A program made the position numbers and the translations under genes. From contig NZ_JAKJSD010000009.1 of the NCBI RefSeq assembly GCF_029029505.1, positions 62,001 to 126,000 on the forward strand: 64,000 bases of DNA, in the 5' to 3' direction. Below the pieces are notes generated by a model, which saw only the letters and a program-made list of their open reading frames with translations, made no database searches and had not been told where the DNA came from. The DNA is from Ancylomarina sp. DW003 (GTDB taxonomy: Bacteria; Bacteroidota; Bacteroidia; Bacteroidales; Marinifilaceae). Every line of letters starts with the position of its first letter. The first letter of the stretch is position 1. Shown piece after piece: positions 47,101-54,932 of this stretch.

Positions 47101-47978
47101 GCAATCGAAGTTTTGTGGGTAACAGTGCCATTCTTCCTGTGGGAACAAGTATTGGAGACAACTGTTTGATAGGGGTATTGTCCGTTCCTCCTGTTATAAG
47201 CGGGAAAATTGAAGACCGTACTGATTGGTTGGGATCTCCATCCTTCAATCTTCCCAGAAGGCAAATTGTTAAAGGCTTTGATGATAAGGTTATTTTTAAA
47301 CCGACTTTAAAATTATACATACAAAGGTATTTGATTGATTTTCTACGAATCCTTATCCCATCCACAATTGAGATATTGGGTGTATTATTCACATTTTATA
47401 CCGCTTATTTTCTTTATGAAACACAGGGTATTTATAGCATGCTTGGCTTATTGCCCTTAATTGCCCTCATGGTTGGAATTGCAAGCACACTCATTGTTGT
47501 TTTTGTTAAGTGGCTGCTAATGGGACGAATAAGAGCGACCGTAAAACCACTGTGGTCAACATTTGTTTGGTTTAACGAAGCTGTAAACGGAGCTTACGAA
47601 AGTATAACGGCACAAATGCTTTCCCCTTTTATTGGAACACCATTTTTTGCCCCTTTTTTGCGTTTACTAGGGTGTAAGATTGGTAAAAATGTGCATATGG
47701 GTACAAGCCTGTTTTCAGAGTTTGATTTAGTTGAAATAGAGGACAATGTTAGTCTTAATGCAGGCGTTGTCATTCAAAATCATTTGTTCGAAGACAGAAT
47801 AATGAAAGCTTCATCGCTGCGGATAAAAGAAGATTGCAATATTGGAAACATGTCCATCGTTTTATATGATTCCATCATTGACAGTAATACATCAGTCGCA
47901 CCATTGTCATTGGTGATGAAGGGGGAGAAACTGCCTTCAAATTCGAAATGGATAGGTATCCCTTGTCAGGTTGTTTAA
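44115..47978 (+). CDS. Single-module A-T NRPS with Pls-like membrane/LbH C-terminus
   Basis: 1287 residues. The A domain (about 1-490) has core motifs YIIYTSGSTGRPKGVM, YGPTETTVN, YKTGDL, GRIDSQVKVRGYRIELSE and SGKVDKKKLP. Its code by alignment to GrsA is D197 G198 E201 S240 I260 S262 V284 V292 N293 K477, resembling lysine codes such as DAESIGSVCK. The carrier Ser is S535 (DLGGHSLL). From about 600 come three units, each a pair of membrane helices (605-665, 833-890, 1080-1135) and a left-handed beta-helix region (715-795, 945-1030, 1190-1270). This is the terminal-domain layout (TIGR02353-like) of epsilon-poly-lysine synthetase. There is no condensation or thioesterase domain. Predicted product: oligo- or poly-(beta-)lysine. 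An in-frame TTG at 44067 overlaps the PPTase and is not favoured. Confidence 0.88.
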   Translation: MLLHQIFEEQARLTPNALAVKSGSCEFTYQNIEDSANKVAHYLIAKGVKPGDLVAIYFKRSELPIVAMLGILKAGAAYVPIDRSFPVDRIRHIVKDAEIKIILSETGLFSELDVDACLLDINSPELNDLSLERGGENQVQIKNDDLAYIIYTSGSTGRPKGVMAQHYNVVHFVNSFKQVCRLNSKDRIYNGFAYSFDGSVEEIWMAFSCGASLIVANDEVTKLASEAIKLINSEKVTFLSTVPTFLSMIEKELYSVKLIILSGEVCPPELVNKWSKNGARMLNVYGPTETTVNTTYWECKAGAKVTIGKPIPNYDIYILDENQKPVSDGDKGELYIGGKGLAKGYLNQEELTRNTFVDGIIKNEKLYKTGDLVSLDANREILFHGRIDSQVKVRGYRIELSEIESILREFPNVSSSVVSVTEKNMIKELVAYIVLKDSSKPVVFDDILSMMEQHLPAYMIPTYLEVVDRLPLLTSGKVDKKKLPVAMTPLIKMDREIIPPSNETEKILVEAWKEVFGMDTISIRDNFFNDLGGHSLLAAKVASVLRLKYNIEIAIRDLYVFPTIEKLSDTAYSKMNACETSVEDESVDLPPKSKIATLIKAMQALSMYLIYGLGVLPMVALILYYLKYTENELSINKLIFGSAGIMMLMYPIVLLLGVALKWLIIGRIKPGVYPVNGFYYYRWWLTDRIQAFTGSQLLAGSPLMSLYYRLMGSNIGRHCTIDTHLCSSWDNISIGNNTSIGNETQLLGTSIENGYLRIGKIEIGDNCFVGIHSYIGLNTQMVNNSRLGDISALQDNEQVKADESRQGSPSVITQVNVPKGKSYKSKPIFWGTMHLFAIFALFAFLMIAGMPSIVTIKFGLDSPSLLIKIASILVSGPLAVLSFCIAAVLVKKIVFNKITPGTYKTESLFFLRKWFVDSIIRLSVMLVKPVYTTIFFPHWLRMLGAKVGKNAEISTVSQFSPELMIIGDESFFADGSIIGGRHFYNGYMEVSITEIGNRSFVGNSAILPVGTSIGDNCLIGVLSVPPVISGKIEDRTDWLGSPSFNLPRRQIVKGFDDKVIFKPTLKLYIQRYLIDFLRILIPSTIEILGVLFTFYTAYFLYETQGIYSMLGLLPLIALMVGIASTLIVVFVKWLLMGRIRATVKPLWSTFVWFNEAVNGAYESITAQMLSPFIGTPFFAPFLRLLGCKIGKNVHMGTSLFSEFDLVEIEDNVSLNAGVVIQNHLFEDRIMKASSLRIKEDCNIGNMSIVLYDSIIDSNTSVAPLSLVMKGEKLPSNSKWIGIPCQVV

Positions 47979-48057
47979 TGTGATGAAGGGAGCAGCAGGA
48001 AAGGCTGTTTATGGAGCCAAGGGAGCAAATGGCGTAGTGATAGTAACAACTAAATAA
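47977..48057 (+). pseudogene. Fragment of a second rhomboid/plug tail (direct repeat copy B)
   Basis: Overlapping the NRPS stop by two bases, this 27-codon stretch reads NVMKGAAGKAVYGAKG then ANGVVIVTTK and stop, the same tail as the rhomboid gene at 39568-39648. It matches 68 of 81 nt, with mostly synonymous changes, so it was once a coding 3' end. No upstream part of that gene survives. It marks the right edge of the 39.6-48.0 kb segment. Confidence 0.75.
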
Positions 48058-48069
48058 GACCAATAATAT

Positions 48070-48294
48070 ATGGATCATTTAATAACACTGGCAGAATTTG
48101 CTACTTCAATTGAAATCAAGTACAATCTGTTAAAAGATTTGCTTGATTAGGCAGGAATAAAATATGTAGTTGTAAATGAAAATGCCAGAGATGTCGAACC
48201 ATTTGCTATTACGTCATCTAATATTGCCATAGAGATTAAGATATTGGAATCGGATGCCGAGCAAGCTTTAAAGCTTCTTGAATCGATTTTATAA
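48070..48294 (+). pseudogene. DUF2007-like gene with in-frame stop
   Basis: A 74-codon frame begins at ATG 48070 and ends at TAA 48292-48294, interrupted by TAG at 48148-48150. The translation on each side (IEIKYNLLKDLLD, then AGIKYVVVNENARDVEP and NIAIEIKILESDAEQALKLL) fits the DUF2007 family of small putative signal-transducing proteins. The stop sits where such proteins have Glu, one base from GAG, so a point mutation explains it. It follows the rhomboid-tail fragment by 12 nt. Confidence 0.7.
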
Positions 48295-48307
48295 TTACAA
48301 AAAAATA

Positions 48308-48335
48308 CCCCCTATTATTGAAGTTAAATAGGGGG
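48308..48335. terminator. Terminator between the DUF2007 pseudogene and degQ
   Basis: CCCCCTATT (48308-48316) pairs with AATAGGGGG (48327-48335), located between convergent genes and 22 nt from the degQ stop. Confidence 0.75.
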
Positions 48336-48356
48336 CTTTATTAATCATGGCAATGA

Positions 48357-49871
48357 TTAATCGAGACCAAAAGCGTAATAATAATTTCCAGGGTAGTTTT
48401 CATAAATACCAGAAAGCATGATACCATCTTCTTTTTGGTTAATGTATTTTTTGAAATCCTCAATGCCACCAACTTTTTTATTATCTACACGAGTGATAAT
48501 AAAGCCTTCTTTCATGTTGGTTTGTCGTTTGATAATACCTGAATGAATTTGACTGACACGTATACCTGTTGTGATATTTAATTTATCGAGCTCTTTATTG
48601 TCAAGTTGTTCAAGTTCTAAGCCCAGTCGACTTAAAATCTGATTCTTACCTTGTTTGTTAAGACTGGTTTTGCCTTTTTCATTTCTTAGGGTAATGGTAA
48701 AGTTTTTGCTTTTACCAAATCGATCAATTTCCAAGTTCATTTTATCACCAGGACGATGTCTGGCAACAAGCTCCATAAGCTCGGCGGTTGATTTTGTTCT
48801 AATATCATTTACTTTTATTATAACGTCACCTTCTTTGATACCAACATCGGCAGCTGCACTATTTTGTGGCAGGCTATCGATGTATACGCCTTCGGTTACT
48901 TTTAGTTCTTTTTCTTTTGCAAAATTGCCATCAATATTTCGAATGAGAATACCAAGATAGCCTCGTTGCACAAAACCAAATTCCATAAGGTCAGCTATAA
49001 CTTTGTTAACTATATTAGAAGGGACCGCAAATCCATAGCCCGAATAAGCTCCTGTAGGACTTGCAATCGCAGTGTTGATTCCGACCAACCCACCTTTTAA
49101 ATCGACCAAAGCACCGCCACTATTTCCTGGATTAATCGCAGCATCGGTCTGAATAAAGGATTCAATAGCACTTCGGTTTTGCAGAATATTAATGTTTCTG
49201 CTTTTTGCGCTTACAATTCCTGCTGTCACGGTTGAGTTCAGGTTAAACGGATTACCCACTGCAAGTACCCATTCACCCACTTCGATTTTATCGGAATCGA
49301 CAAATGGAATGTAAGTCAGGTTCTTTTCTTTAATTTGTAATAAGGCCAAATCGGTTGTAGGATCGGTTCCAACAACTTTGGCTTTATAAATCCGATTATC
49401 ATGTAAACTGATTTCTACATCATCGGCACCATCTATAACATGGTTGTTGGTTACGATATAACCATCTGGATTAATAATAACACCTGAGCCTGTTCCTATT
49501 CTGGCCTGCGGTCCTCTTTTCTTAGGATTTTGAGGCTGAATACGTGAGTGCGGACCGAAGAACTCTCTAAGAAAATCATCTTGGAAAAAGTCTCTGAAAG
49601 GCGATGGAGTCTGTTCAAATTTTTGAGATCTTCTAACTTGTGTCGATTTAATATGAACAACAGCATCCATTACTTTTTTGGAAACATCGGTGAATTGTAG
49701 GGGGGTGGTTTCACCATTTTTGGTGACCGAATAACTTGTTCCATGTACAGGAGTTTTGGTAATGTGTTCGATTTGGATTGATTTGTCTTGTTCAACCAAT
49801 AACAAAAAGCCTCCTAAAGTTACAACGCTTCCAATAATTGCGGATAAAAGTAGTAAGCTGAATTTTTTCAT
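48357..49871 (-). CDS. degQ: HtrA/DegQ-family periplasmic serine protease
   Basis: 504 residues. A signal anchor (FSLLLLSAIIGSVVTLGGFLL) leads into a trypsin-like domain with catalytic His in YIVTNNHVIDGADD, Asp in PTTDLALLQ and Ser in AAINPGNSGGALVDL. PDZ1 is at about 300-385 (GYLGILIRNI) and PDZ2 at about 410-500 (SRLGLELEQL, GFIITRVDNKKVGG). It degrades or refolds misfolded envelope proteins. Length and order are normal. Confidence 0.95.
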   Translation of the reverse strand: MKKFSLLLLSAIIGSVVTLGGFLLLVEQDKSIQIEHITKTPVHGTSYSVTKNGETTPLQFTDVSKKVMDAVVHIKSTQVRRSQKFEQTPSPFRDFFQDDFLREFFGPHSRIQPQNPKKRGPQARIGTGSGVIINPDGYIVTNNHVIDGADDVEISLHDNRIYKAKVVGTDPTTDLALLQIKEKNLTYIPFVDSDKIEVGEWVLAVGNPFNLNSTVTAGIVSAKSRNINILQNRSAIESFIQTDAAINPGNSGGALVDLKGGLVGINTAIASPTGAYSGYGFAVPSNIVNKVIADLMEFGFVQRGYLGILIRNIDGNFAKEKELKVTEGVYIDSLPQNSAAADVGIKEGDVIIKVNDIRTKSTAELMELVARHRPGDKMNLEIDRFGKSKNFTITLRNEKGKTSLNKQGKNQILSRLGLELEQLDNKELDKLNITTGIRVSQIHSGIIKRQTNMKEGFIITRVDNKKVGGIEDFKKYINQKEDGIMLSGIYENYPGNYYYAFGLD

Positions 49872-49977
49872 TTTAGTTTACTTTTTAATGATTTATAAGA
49901 ATATATTTTGATTTTTTATACTTCGGTATTATAGGCGTTTAAGTGTAGTAATTGTATTGAAACTGGATAAATAATTT

Positions 49978-50004
49978 GAGGGGCAGGCATATAGTCCGCC
50001 CCTC
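49978..50004 (-). terminator. Terminator after hsp20
   Basis: GAGGGGC (49978-49984) and GCCCCTC (49998-50004) form a strong stem just past the hsp20 stop. Confidence 0.75.
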
Positions 50005-50009
50005 ACTTT

Positions 50010-50453
50010 TTATTTAATTGAAATGATGCGTGACGATTTAACTTGTGTTTTTGCTTTTTTGGGAAGTTTAATATGTAGGATACCTTCCTCGTATTTTGCA
50101 GAAATATGATCACCATCAATCAGATCTACCGGAAGTTGGAATGATCTGTGAAAGGACTGGTATGAAAATTCTTTACGCGAATATTTCCCATCATTACTTT
50201 CTGTTTCTTTTTTTATTTCAGAAGAAATATTGAGTTGGTTATTGTCCAGACTAATATTGAAGTCCTTTTTATTCATACCTGGAGCAGCAACTTCAATTGA
50301 GTATTCTTGATTGTCTTCGCGAACATTAACTGCTGGAAGCGTTGTGTTAGTGACCGAGAAGTTTGAATTGTTCCAATCCATCCAATCTCTGGAGAAGAAA
50401 TTGTCAAATAAGGATGGAATTAAATTACCTGAGTTTCTTTTTACTAGTGTCAT
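50010..50453 (-). CDS. Hsp20 / alpha-crystallin small heat shock protein
   Basis: 147 residues. The N-terminus contains FDNFFSRDWMDW. The alpha-crystallin domain (about 38-147) has LPAVNVREDNQEYSIEVAAPGM and ends in YEEGILHIKLPKK with a C-terminal I-x-I-like RIISIK. It acts as an ATP-independent holdase for unfolding proteins. It is next to degQ on the same strand, so both may respond to envelope or heat stress. Upstream lies a cluster of ATGTCA-type words. Confidence 0.92.
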   Translation of the reverse strand: MTLVKRNSGNLIPSLFDNFFSRDWMDWNNSNFSVTNTTLPAVNVREDNQEYSIEVAAPGMNKKDFNISLDNNQLNISSEIKKETESNDGKYSRKEFSYQSFHRSFQLPVDLIDGDHISAKYEEGILHIKLPKKAKTQVKSSRIISIK

Positions 50454-50953
50454 GATATGTCCTCCTTAATTAAATTATAGAGATTATTAATTAATAATCA
50501 ATTCGATTTAAAAATATTGGAATCGCGATTCGTTAATATTCGATCAAATCCAATGCCAAAAAAAGATAATTGATATGTTAGTTGTTTTTAAATGTGTTGA
50601 TTGTTAGTATTTTGGTGTGATTTGCTTGAGGTGGTGTTATATCGAATTGTAGTGTGAAAAAATGTCATTATGAATTCGATTTTTAAGTTTCAAATGTCAA
50701 AATGTCGGATTTAATTTAATTGAAAAGTAAAAATGACATTTAGTAAGGTTGAGGTATATTTGTTTTTTAGAATCATAAATAAGGAGGTATAGATTGTGGA
50801 AGCTGTTTCATCTAGTTTGATTTTCATTAATTATTTCAAATGCAAAGGTTTTCGTTGGTATCCCTTTAAAATCAGGCAGTCTGTAATGATTCAGATTAAA
50901 AGGATTTGACTATCTTTAATTTCCGTAAGGTAATTCTCACTAATAAAAAGCGA
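50454..50953. other. Divergent intergenic region with ATGTCA words
   Basis: Five hundred nt between hsp20 and the next gene, AT-rich and without a gene. AAATGTCATT (50660-50669) and AATGACATTT (50732-50741) are exact inverted copies; AAATGTCA recurs at about 50692 and AATGTC near 50701. It may be a binding cluster for a stress regulator. No known class of riboswitch is seen. Confidence 0.4.
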
Positions 50954-52417
50954 ATGATAGAAGAAATTGTAACGGTTCACGATAAATTTTCGGTGGAGAT
51001 TAAAATGGGCTACGAGGCTCGTAAAGATCGTAAGGTGAATGAATTTTCAGTAAAGACTTGGTTGTTTATTCCAAGCAAACTGGATATCAATTCATCTACC
51101 TATAAGAAAGAGGACTTTTATAATGATTTTAATTCCAATATTCGCCTGATAACACCGCCATATTCTCTTAGGGAAATTGCTCAAACTGAGAGTGCTGTTT
51201 TCTCCTATTTGAAAGAAGCTTTTCAGAAGGTAGCCAATTACCCAAATTCGAAGAATGAGGCCAATTACGAGTATCATATTCGAATGTTTCATTCCATTTT
51301 GAAATCGGCATTGCGTCGAGAGATTCAGCATATGCTGAAAAATGGGATGGATGACGATAGGCGTTTCCTGATTGAGAAGTATCTTGAAGATATTAGGACG
51401 ATTGCCGAGCAGTATCGCAATTTGCGTCGCATTGTTAGCGTGTCTACCATACAAAAGGAAATGTTCGATTACTATTTGTTTGGCGATGAGTTTATGTCCA
51501 ATCAATTTGAGCAGCACTCGTATTACTTACATCGTGGCTTGAAGAAAATGTATCCCGATGATTTAGCTAGCAGTAAGGAAGATATTCTAAACCTGATTAG
51601 AGATGAGATTGCATACAAGCGGTCGAAAGGTTATTTGGTTGTTGAGAAAGATTCGCAAGATAGAAACCGCTGGTTGGTTCATCGCCGGAGTGTGTTTAAT
51701 AAATATTTCGAAGGGCAACTTTTATTGAACTCTCGAAAGAAAAAGGAGGGACTTTTTGTGATGCAATTACTTTATAGTATTGCTGCAGGAATGGCTATGA
51801 TTATTGGTGCTGGATTGACTTTCTTCTTTCAAAAGAGCCTGGGTGGTTTCACAATTCCCTTATACGTTGCTCTGGTGATTATTTATATGCTAAAAGATAG
51901 AATCAAAGATTTGAGTCGTCTCTACTTGGTAGGAAAAATTAACAAACGCTTTTTCGATCACAAAACGGTGATTCGAGTAAAAGGGGATGAGAAAATAGGA
52001 TGGTGTAAGGAGAGTTTTGATTTCGTAAAGGAAGACTCAGTTCCTTTGCGTGTGATGAAACATCGTAACCGTTCTCGAATTATCGATATTGAGAGCAGGG
52101 GCGTAGGTGAGAAGATTGTCTTCTATCGTAAATTGCTTCGCTTGGATCAGAAAGCACTGGATAATTCCTATGGTAATTATAACATTACAGGTGTTGCGGA
52201 TATTATCCGTTTCAACGTGTCTCGCTTTATCCAAAAAATGGATAACCCTGAGATTCCTCTTTATTATTTGGACGATGATGAGTTTGAAAAACTATCAGGA
52301 GAAAAGGTTTATTTTATAAACATGGTTCTTCGTTTTAAACTCGATGATGAAACAAGCTATCGTCGTTATCGTATTATCTTTAACCGAAGAGGAATTAAGA
52401 AGGTGGAGAAGGTATAA
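50954..52417 (+). CDS. Conserved membrane protein of unknown function
   Basis: 487 residues. The frame opens with TTG at 50906, but ATG at 50954 is the credible start. The N-terminal 260 residues are soluble and charged (RLITPPYSLREIAQTE, helical). Two membrane helices lie at about 275-325 (LLYSIAAGMAMIIGAGLTFFF, then LYVALVIIYML). The C-terminal 160 residues return to a soluble mixed fold (RFKLDDETSYRRYRIIFNRRG). I recognise no family. The layout suggests a large cytosolic protein tethered by a hairpin of helices. Confidence 0.7.
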   Translation: MIEEIVTVHDKFSVEIKMGYEARKDRKVNEFSVKTWLFIPSKLDINSSTYKKEDFYNDFNSNIRLITPPYSLREIAQTESAVFSYLKEAFQKVANYPNSKNEANYEYHIRMFHSILKSALRREIQHMLKNGMDDDRRFLIEKYLEDIRTIAEQYRNLRRIVSVSTIQKEMFDYYLFGDEFMSNQFEQHSYYLHRGLKKMYPDDLASSKEDILNLIRDEIAYKRSKGYLVVEKDSQDRNRWLVHRRSVFNKYFEGQLLLNSRKKKEGLFVMQLLYSIAAGMAMIIGAGLTFFFQKSLGGFTIPLYVALVIIYMLKDRIKDLSRLYLVGKINKRFFDHKTVIRVKGDEKIGWCKESFDFVKEDSVPLRVMKHRNRSRIIDIESRGVGEKIVFYRKLLRLDQKALDNSYGNYNITGVADIIRFNVSRFIQKMDNPEIPLYYLDDDEFEKLSGEKVYFINMVLRFKLDDETSYRRYRIIFNRRGIKKVEKV

Positions 52418-52456
52418 AATAGAGTTCTCCAACTAGATTTAGAATAATATTTGAAA

Positions 52457-52490
52457 GCGATTTTCATCAATGTGGAATCGTTTTTTTTTT
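52457..52490 (+). terminator. Terminator after the membrane protein
   Basis: CGATTTTCA arm pairs with TGTGGAATCG imperfectly and is followed by a run of ten T residues. Confidence 0.7.
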
Positions 52491-52647
52491 GATAAATTTC
52501 GGATTGCCTTGGAACATGATTTAGCAATAATTATAATAAAAATCAACACTTGTAAGATTCAGATTCATAGTCTGATGTCGTTTTGTTTTTAATTTACTTG
52601 AATTTTGTTTGGAATTCATCTAGATTATTAACTAGATTTACACTCGT

Positions 52648-52880
52648 ATTATGGTTCTTGTTTATCTCGTCTGAGAGAACAGGATGAAAAGGGAATCCGG
52701 TTAGAATCCGGAGCTGTCCCCGCAGCTGTAAGCCTTGTGAATTTTAAGCCCTCTTTATGATCACTTTTCACATTTTGTGGATGGGAAGATCGCTTAAAAT
52801 AAGGTGAGCCAGAAGACCTGCCATGGTAATTTGTATTTCGTAGCTTTCGGGTGAAAGGCGAAGAAGGAGCAGTGTCCCTT
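52648..52880 (+). ncRNA. Cobalamin riboswitch 1
   Basis: Conserved AdoCbl-riboswitch elements appear in order: GGGAATCCGGTTAGAATCC, then GAGCTGTCCCCGCAGCTGT, and the B12 box AGCCAGAAGACCTGCC at 52807-52822. The 3' part includes CTTTCGGGTGAAAGGCGAAG. The boundaries are approximate. It is followed not by a full gene but by a 40-codon frame and then a second riboswitch. It probably adds a second B12-sensing step to the downstream operon. Confidence 0.9.
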
Positions 52881-52928
52881 TCTTTAAAATTCCCAATGCT
52901 ACCATTAATTCATTAAAACTAAAAAGTG

Positions 52929-53051
52929 ATGAACATTGATGGAGCTGGACAATTATTTAAGGTCCAGAATAAACTTAATCAAATGCCGGCTTATTTCCTG
53001 CATCGTATTTCTATGTCTTATCTACAGGTTTACTTTCCTCCTGGAAACTAA
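52929..53051 (+). other. Small ORF between the two riboswitches (uncertain)
   Basis: ATG at 52929 opens a 40-residue frame (ends TFPPGN-like: YLQVYFPPGN) with no hydrophobic leader and no family resemblance. A stem (CTGGAC at 52945 with GTCCAG at 52962) falls inside it. It may be a leader peptide, an expression platform, or the remains of a lost B12-regulated gene. Confidence 0.25.
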
Positions 53052-53247
53052 TTACTGTCATTTTATATTTTCTCTACTCATAAGTTTATGACATCGTGTT
53101 CAATGAAACATGCGAAGATTGTCAATTCTTAATCGGCAAGCTTAAATTGTCTTGCTTGTAAGTGCTTGACTTAATCTTGTTTTAAAGAATCTGTGTTTAG
53201 ATGAATGAACTTGATTGAGATACGAGAAATATATCATGTTTGTTAAA

Positions 53248-53470
53248 ATATTGGTGTTTGTTTCAAACAATCGTTTGAGCGAATGAAAAGGGAATTCGGT
53301 GTGAATCCGAAACAGTACCCGCTGCTGTATTTCTCGTATATATTCAAATCTACCTCCGCCACTGTTATATTTCTAAGCTGAGTTTAGAAAACTGATGGGA
53401 AGGCCTTTGAAAATGAGATGAGTCAGAAGACCTGCCAAAATATAATCGTTGAATTTTCGGGTTGTAAAAT
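53248..53470 (+). ncRNA. Cobalamin riboswitch 2
   Basis: GGGAATTCGGTGTGAATCC, then CAGTACCCGCTGCTGT, and the B12 box AGTCAGAAGACCTGCC at 53421-53436. It ends about 37 nt before the start of the BtuG-like gene, so it likely controls the whole B12 uptake operon by blocking translation or transcription when cobalamin is plentiful. Confidence 0.92.
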
Positions 53471-53506
53471 TCAATTTTCTATTTATTTTTTATACATAAA
53501 ATTGTT

Positions 53507-54826
53507 ATGATTTTAAGAAAAATGGCATGGGCTCTTGTATTAGCCTATTCGTTGTTAATGGTATCATGTTCAGATGATGACAGTATTAAAGCACCTTCTG
53601 AAATTACCACAGCTTTTGAAAACAATAAGTTGGAATTACCTATAGGGGAAATTGTAAAATTATCCCCAAGCTTTGAGGCTGAAGGTGAACCAGAATATTT
53701 ATGGGAACTGGATGGGAAAACTGTTTCAACAGAAGCAGCCTATGATTTTGAATCTTCACAAACAGGTCAATTTAAGTTAACTTTTGAGGTAAGCAATAAA
53801 AGCGGCGCTCAACGTGTCGATTATGCTGTTCGTGTTTACGGTCCTTATTCAAGTGGTGTTTTTATTGTGAATGAAGGTTGGTTTGGACATGAACCCGGAA
53901 ATGTAAATTTCTGGGATCGTCAATCCGATGATATTCAACACAAGGTTTACGAGAAGGAAAACCCTGATAAGCAGTTAGGGGTAACGACACAATATGCGTG
54001 CATAAATGATTCGAAGTTATTCTTGGTTTCAAAGGATCCTGACAATTTGGTTGTTGTGAATTCTGAAACGCTTAAGGAATTAGGTCGAGTATCTCTGGAA
54101 AAAGGTAATAGCCAGGCAAGAGGCTTTGCATATCACGACGCAACGTCTGGTTTCTTAAGTAGCTCAGACGGAATTTATGAAGTAGATCTATCGCAATACG
54201 CATTAGGTAATAAAATTGATGGTGTATCTGGCGAAGTTGGGAACCTGACGGTACTTAATGGTAAACTGTTTGCACTTAAAGCGAAAGAGTTAATTGTAAT
54301 TGATATTGCTAGTTCGAAGATTGAAAAAGTCTTCACTTTGGCTAATAATGCTGGTGGACTGGTTAAGGATAAGGATGATAATATTTGGGTTGCTGCCAGA
54401 ACTCAATTGTTAAAAGTTAAATCAACAGATTTATCTTCAGAACTGCTTGACCTTAACAATGGCATCGACATTAACTCTAGTTATGGTTGGGCTTGGAACT
54501 CGGGAAGCTTGACTTACAGTAAAACCAATAACACGCTATACTTTATGCAAAAAGGAGGATGGAGTGGTATCCGTCAGGTATCATCTTATAATATCGATAC
54601 TAAAGCAGCTAAAGAAGTGTGTACTATTGATTCTGATTATATGATTTATGGTGCCGGAACTTATGTCGATCCTGTATCAAATAAACTATATGTAACAGCT
54701 ATTAAAGGTTACGGACAAGCTGCAAATTTCAATCGCCTTTATGTATATGATCTGGATGGAACTCAAGAAAAAGTGCTTGACTATGAGCACTTCTATTTTG
54801 CTGCACTTTGTGTCGTTAATGAATAA
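53507..54826 (+). CDS. BtuG-like surface propeller lipoprotein with PKD-like domain
   Basis: 439 residues. The lipoprotein Cys is C21 (LLMVSCSDDD). A PKD/Ig-like domain spans about 35-110 and a DUF5074/YncE-type beta-propeller fills the rest (GVFIVNEGWFGHEPGNVNFW, then regularly spaced blades). In Bacteroides, BtuG propellers bind cobalamin very tightly at the cell surface and hand it to BtuB. The riboswitch upstream and btuB in the same operon support this. An added PKD domain is unlike the classical BtuG. Confidence 0.8.
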   Translation: MILRKMAWALVLAYSLLMVSCSDDDSIKAPSEITTAFENNKLELPIGEIVKLSPSFEAEGEPEYLWELDGKTVSTEAAYDFESSQTGQFKLTFEVSNKSGAQRVDYAVRVYGPYSSGVFIVNEGWFGHEPGNVNFWDRQSDDIQHKVYEKENPDKQLGVTTQYACINDSKLFLVSKDPDNLVVVNSETLKELGRVSLEKGNSQARGFAYHDATSGFLSSSDGIYEVDLSQYALGNKIDGVSGEVGNLTVLNGKLFALKAKELIVIDIASSKIEKVFTLANNAGGLVKDKDDNIWVAARTQLLKVKSTDLSSELLDLNNGIDINSSYGWAWNSGSLTYSKTNNTLYFMQKGGWSGIRQVSSYNIDTKAAKEVCTIDSDYMIYGAGTYVDPVSNKLYVTAIKGYGQAANFNRLYVYDLDGTQEKVLDYEHFYFAALCVVNE

Positions 54827-54932
54827 TTGTAACCTCAATTGAAAATGAAGCAACTGTCTGGAAAGGAAGGTTTTTGTTCTATGTAATCATCCTTTTTGGA
54901 CAGTTTATTTAAAGACTCAAAAATTCAATACA

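Noticed and set aside
52945-52967. Transcription terminator after riboswitch 1
   Set aside because: The CTGGAC/GTCCAG stem is short and has no T run after it.
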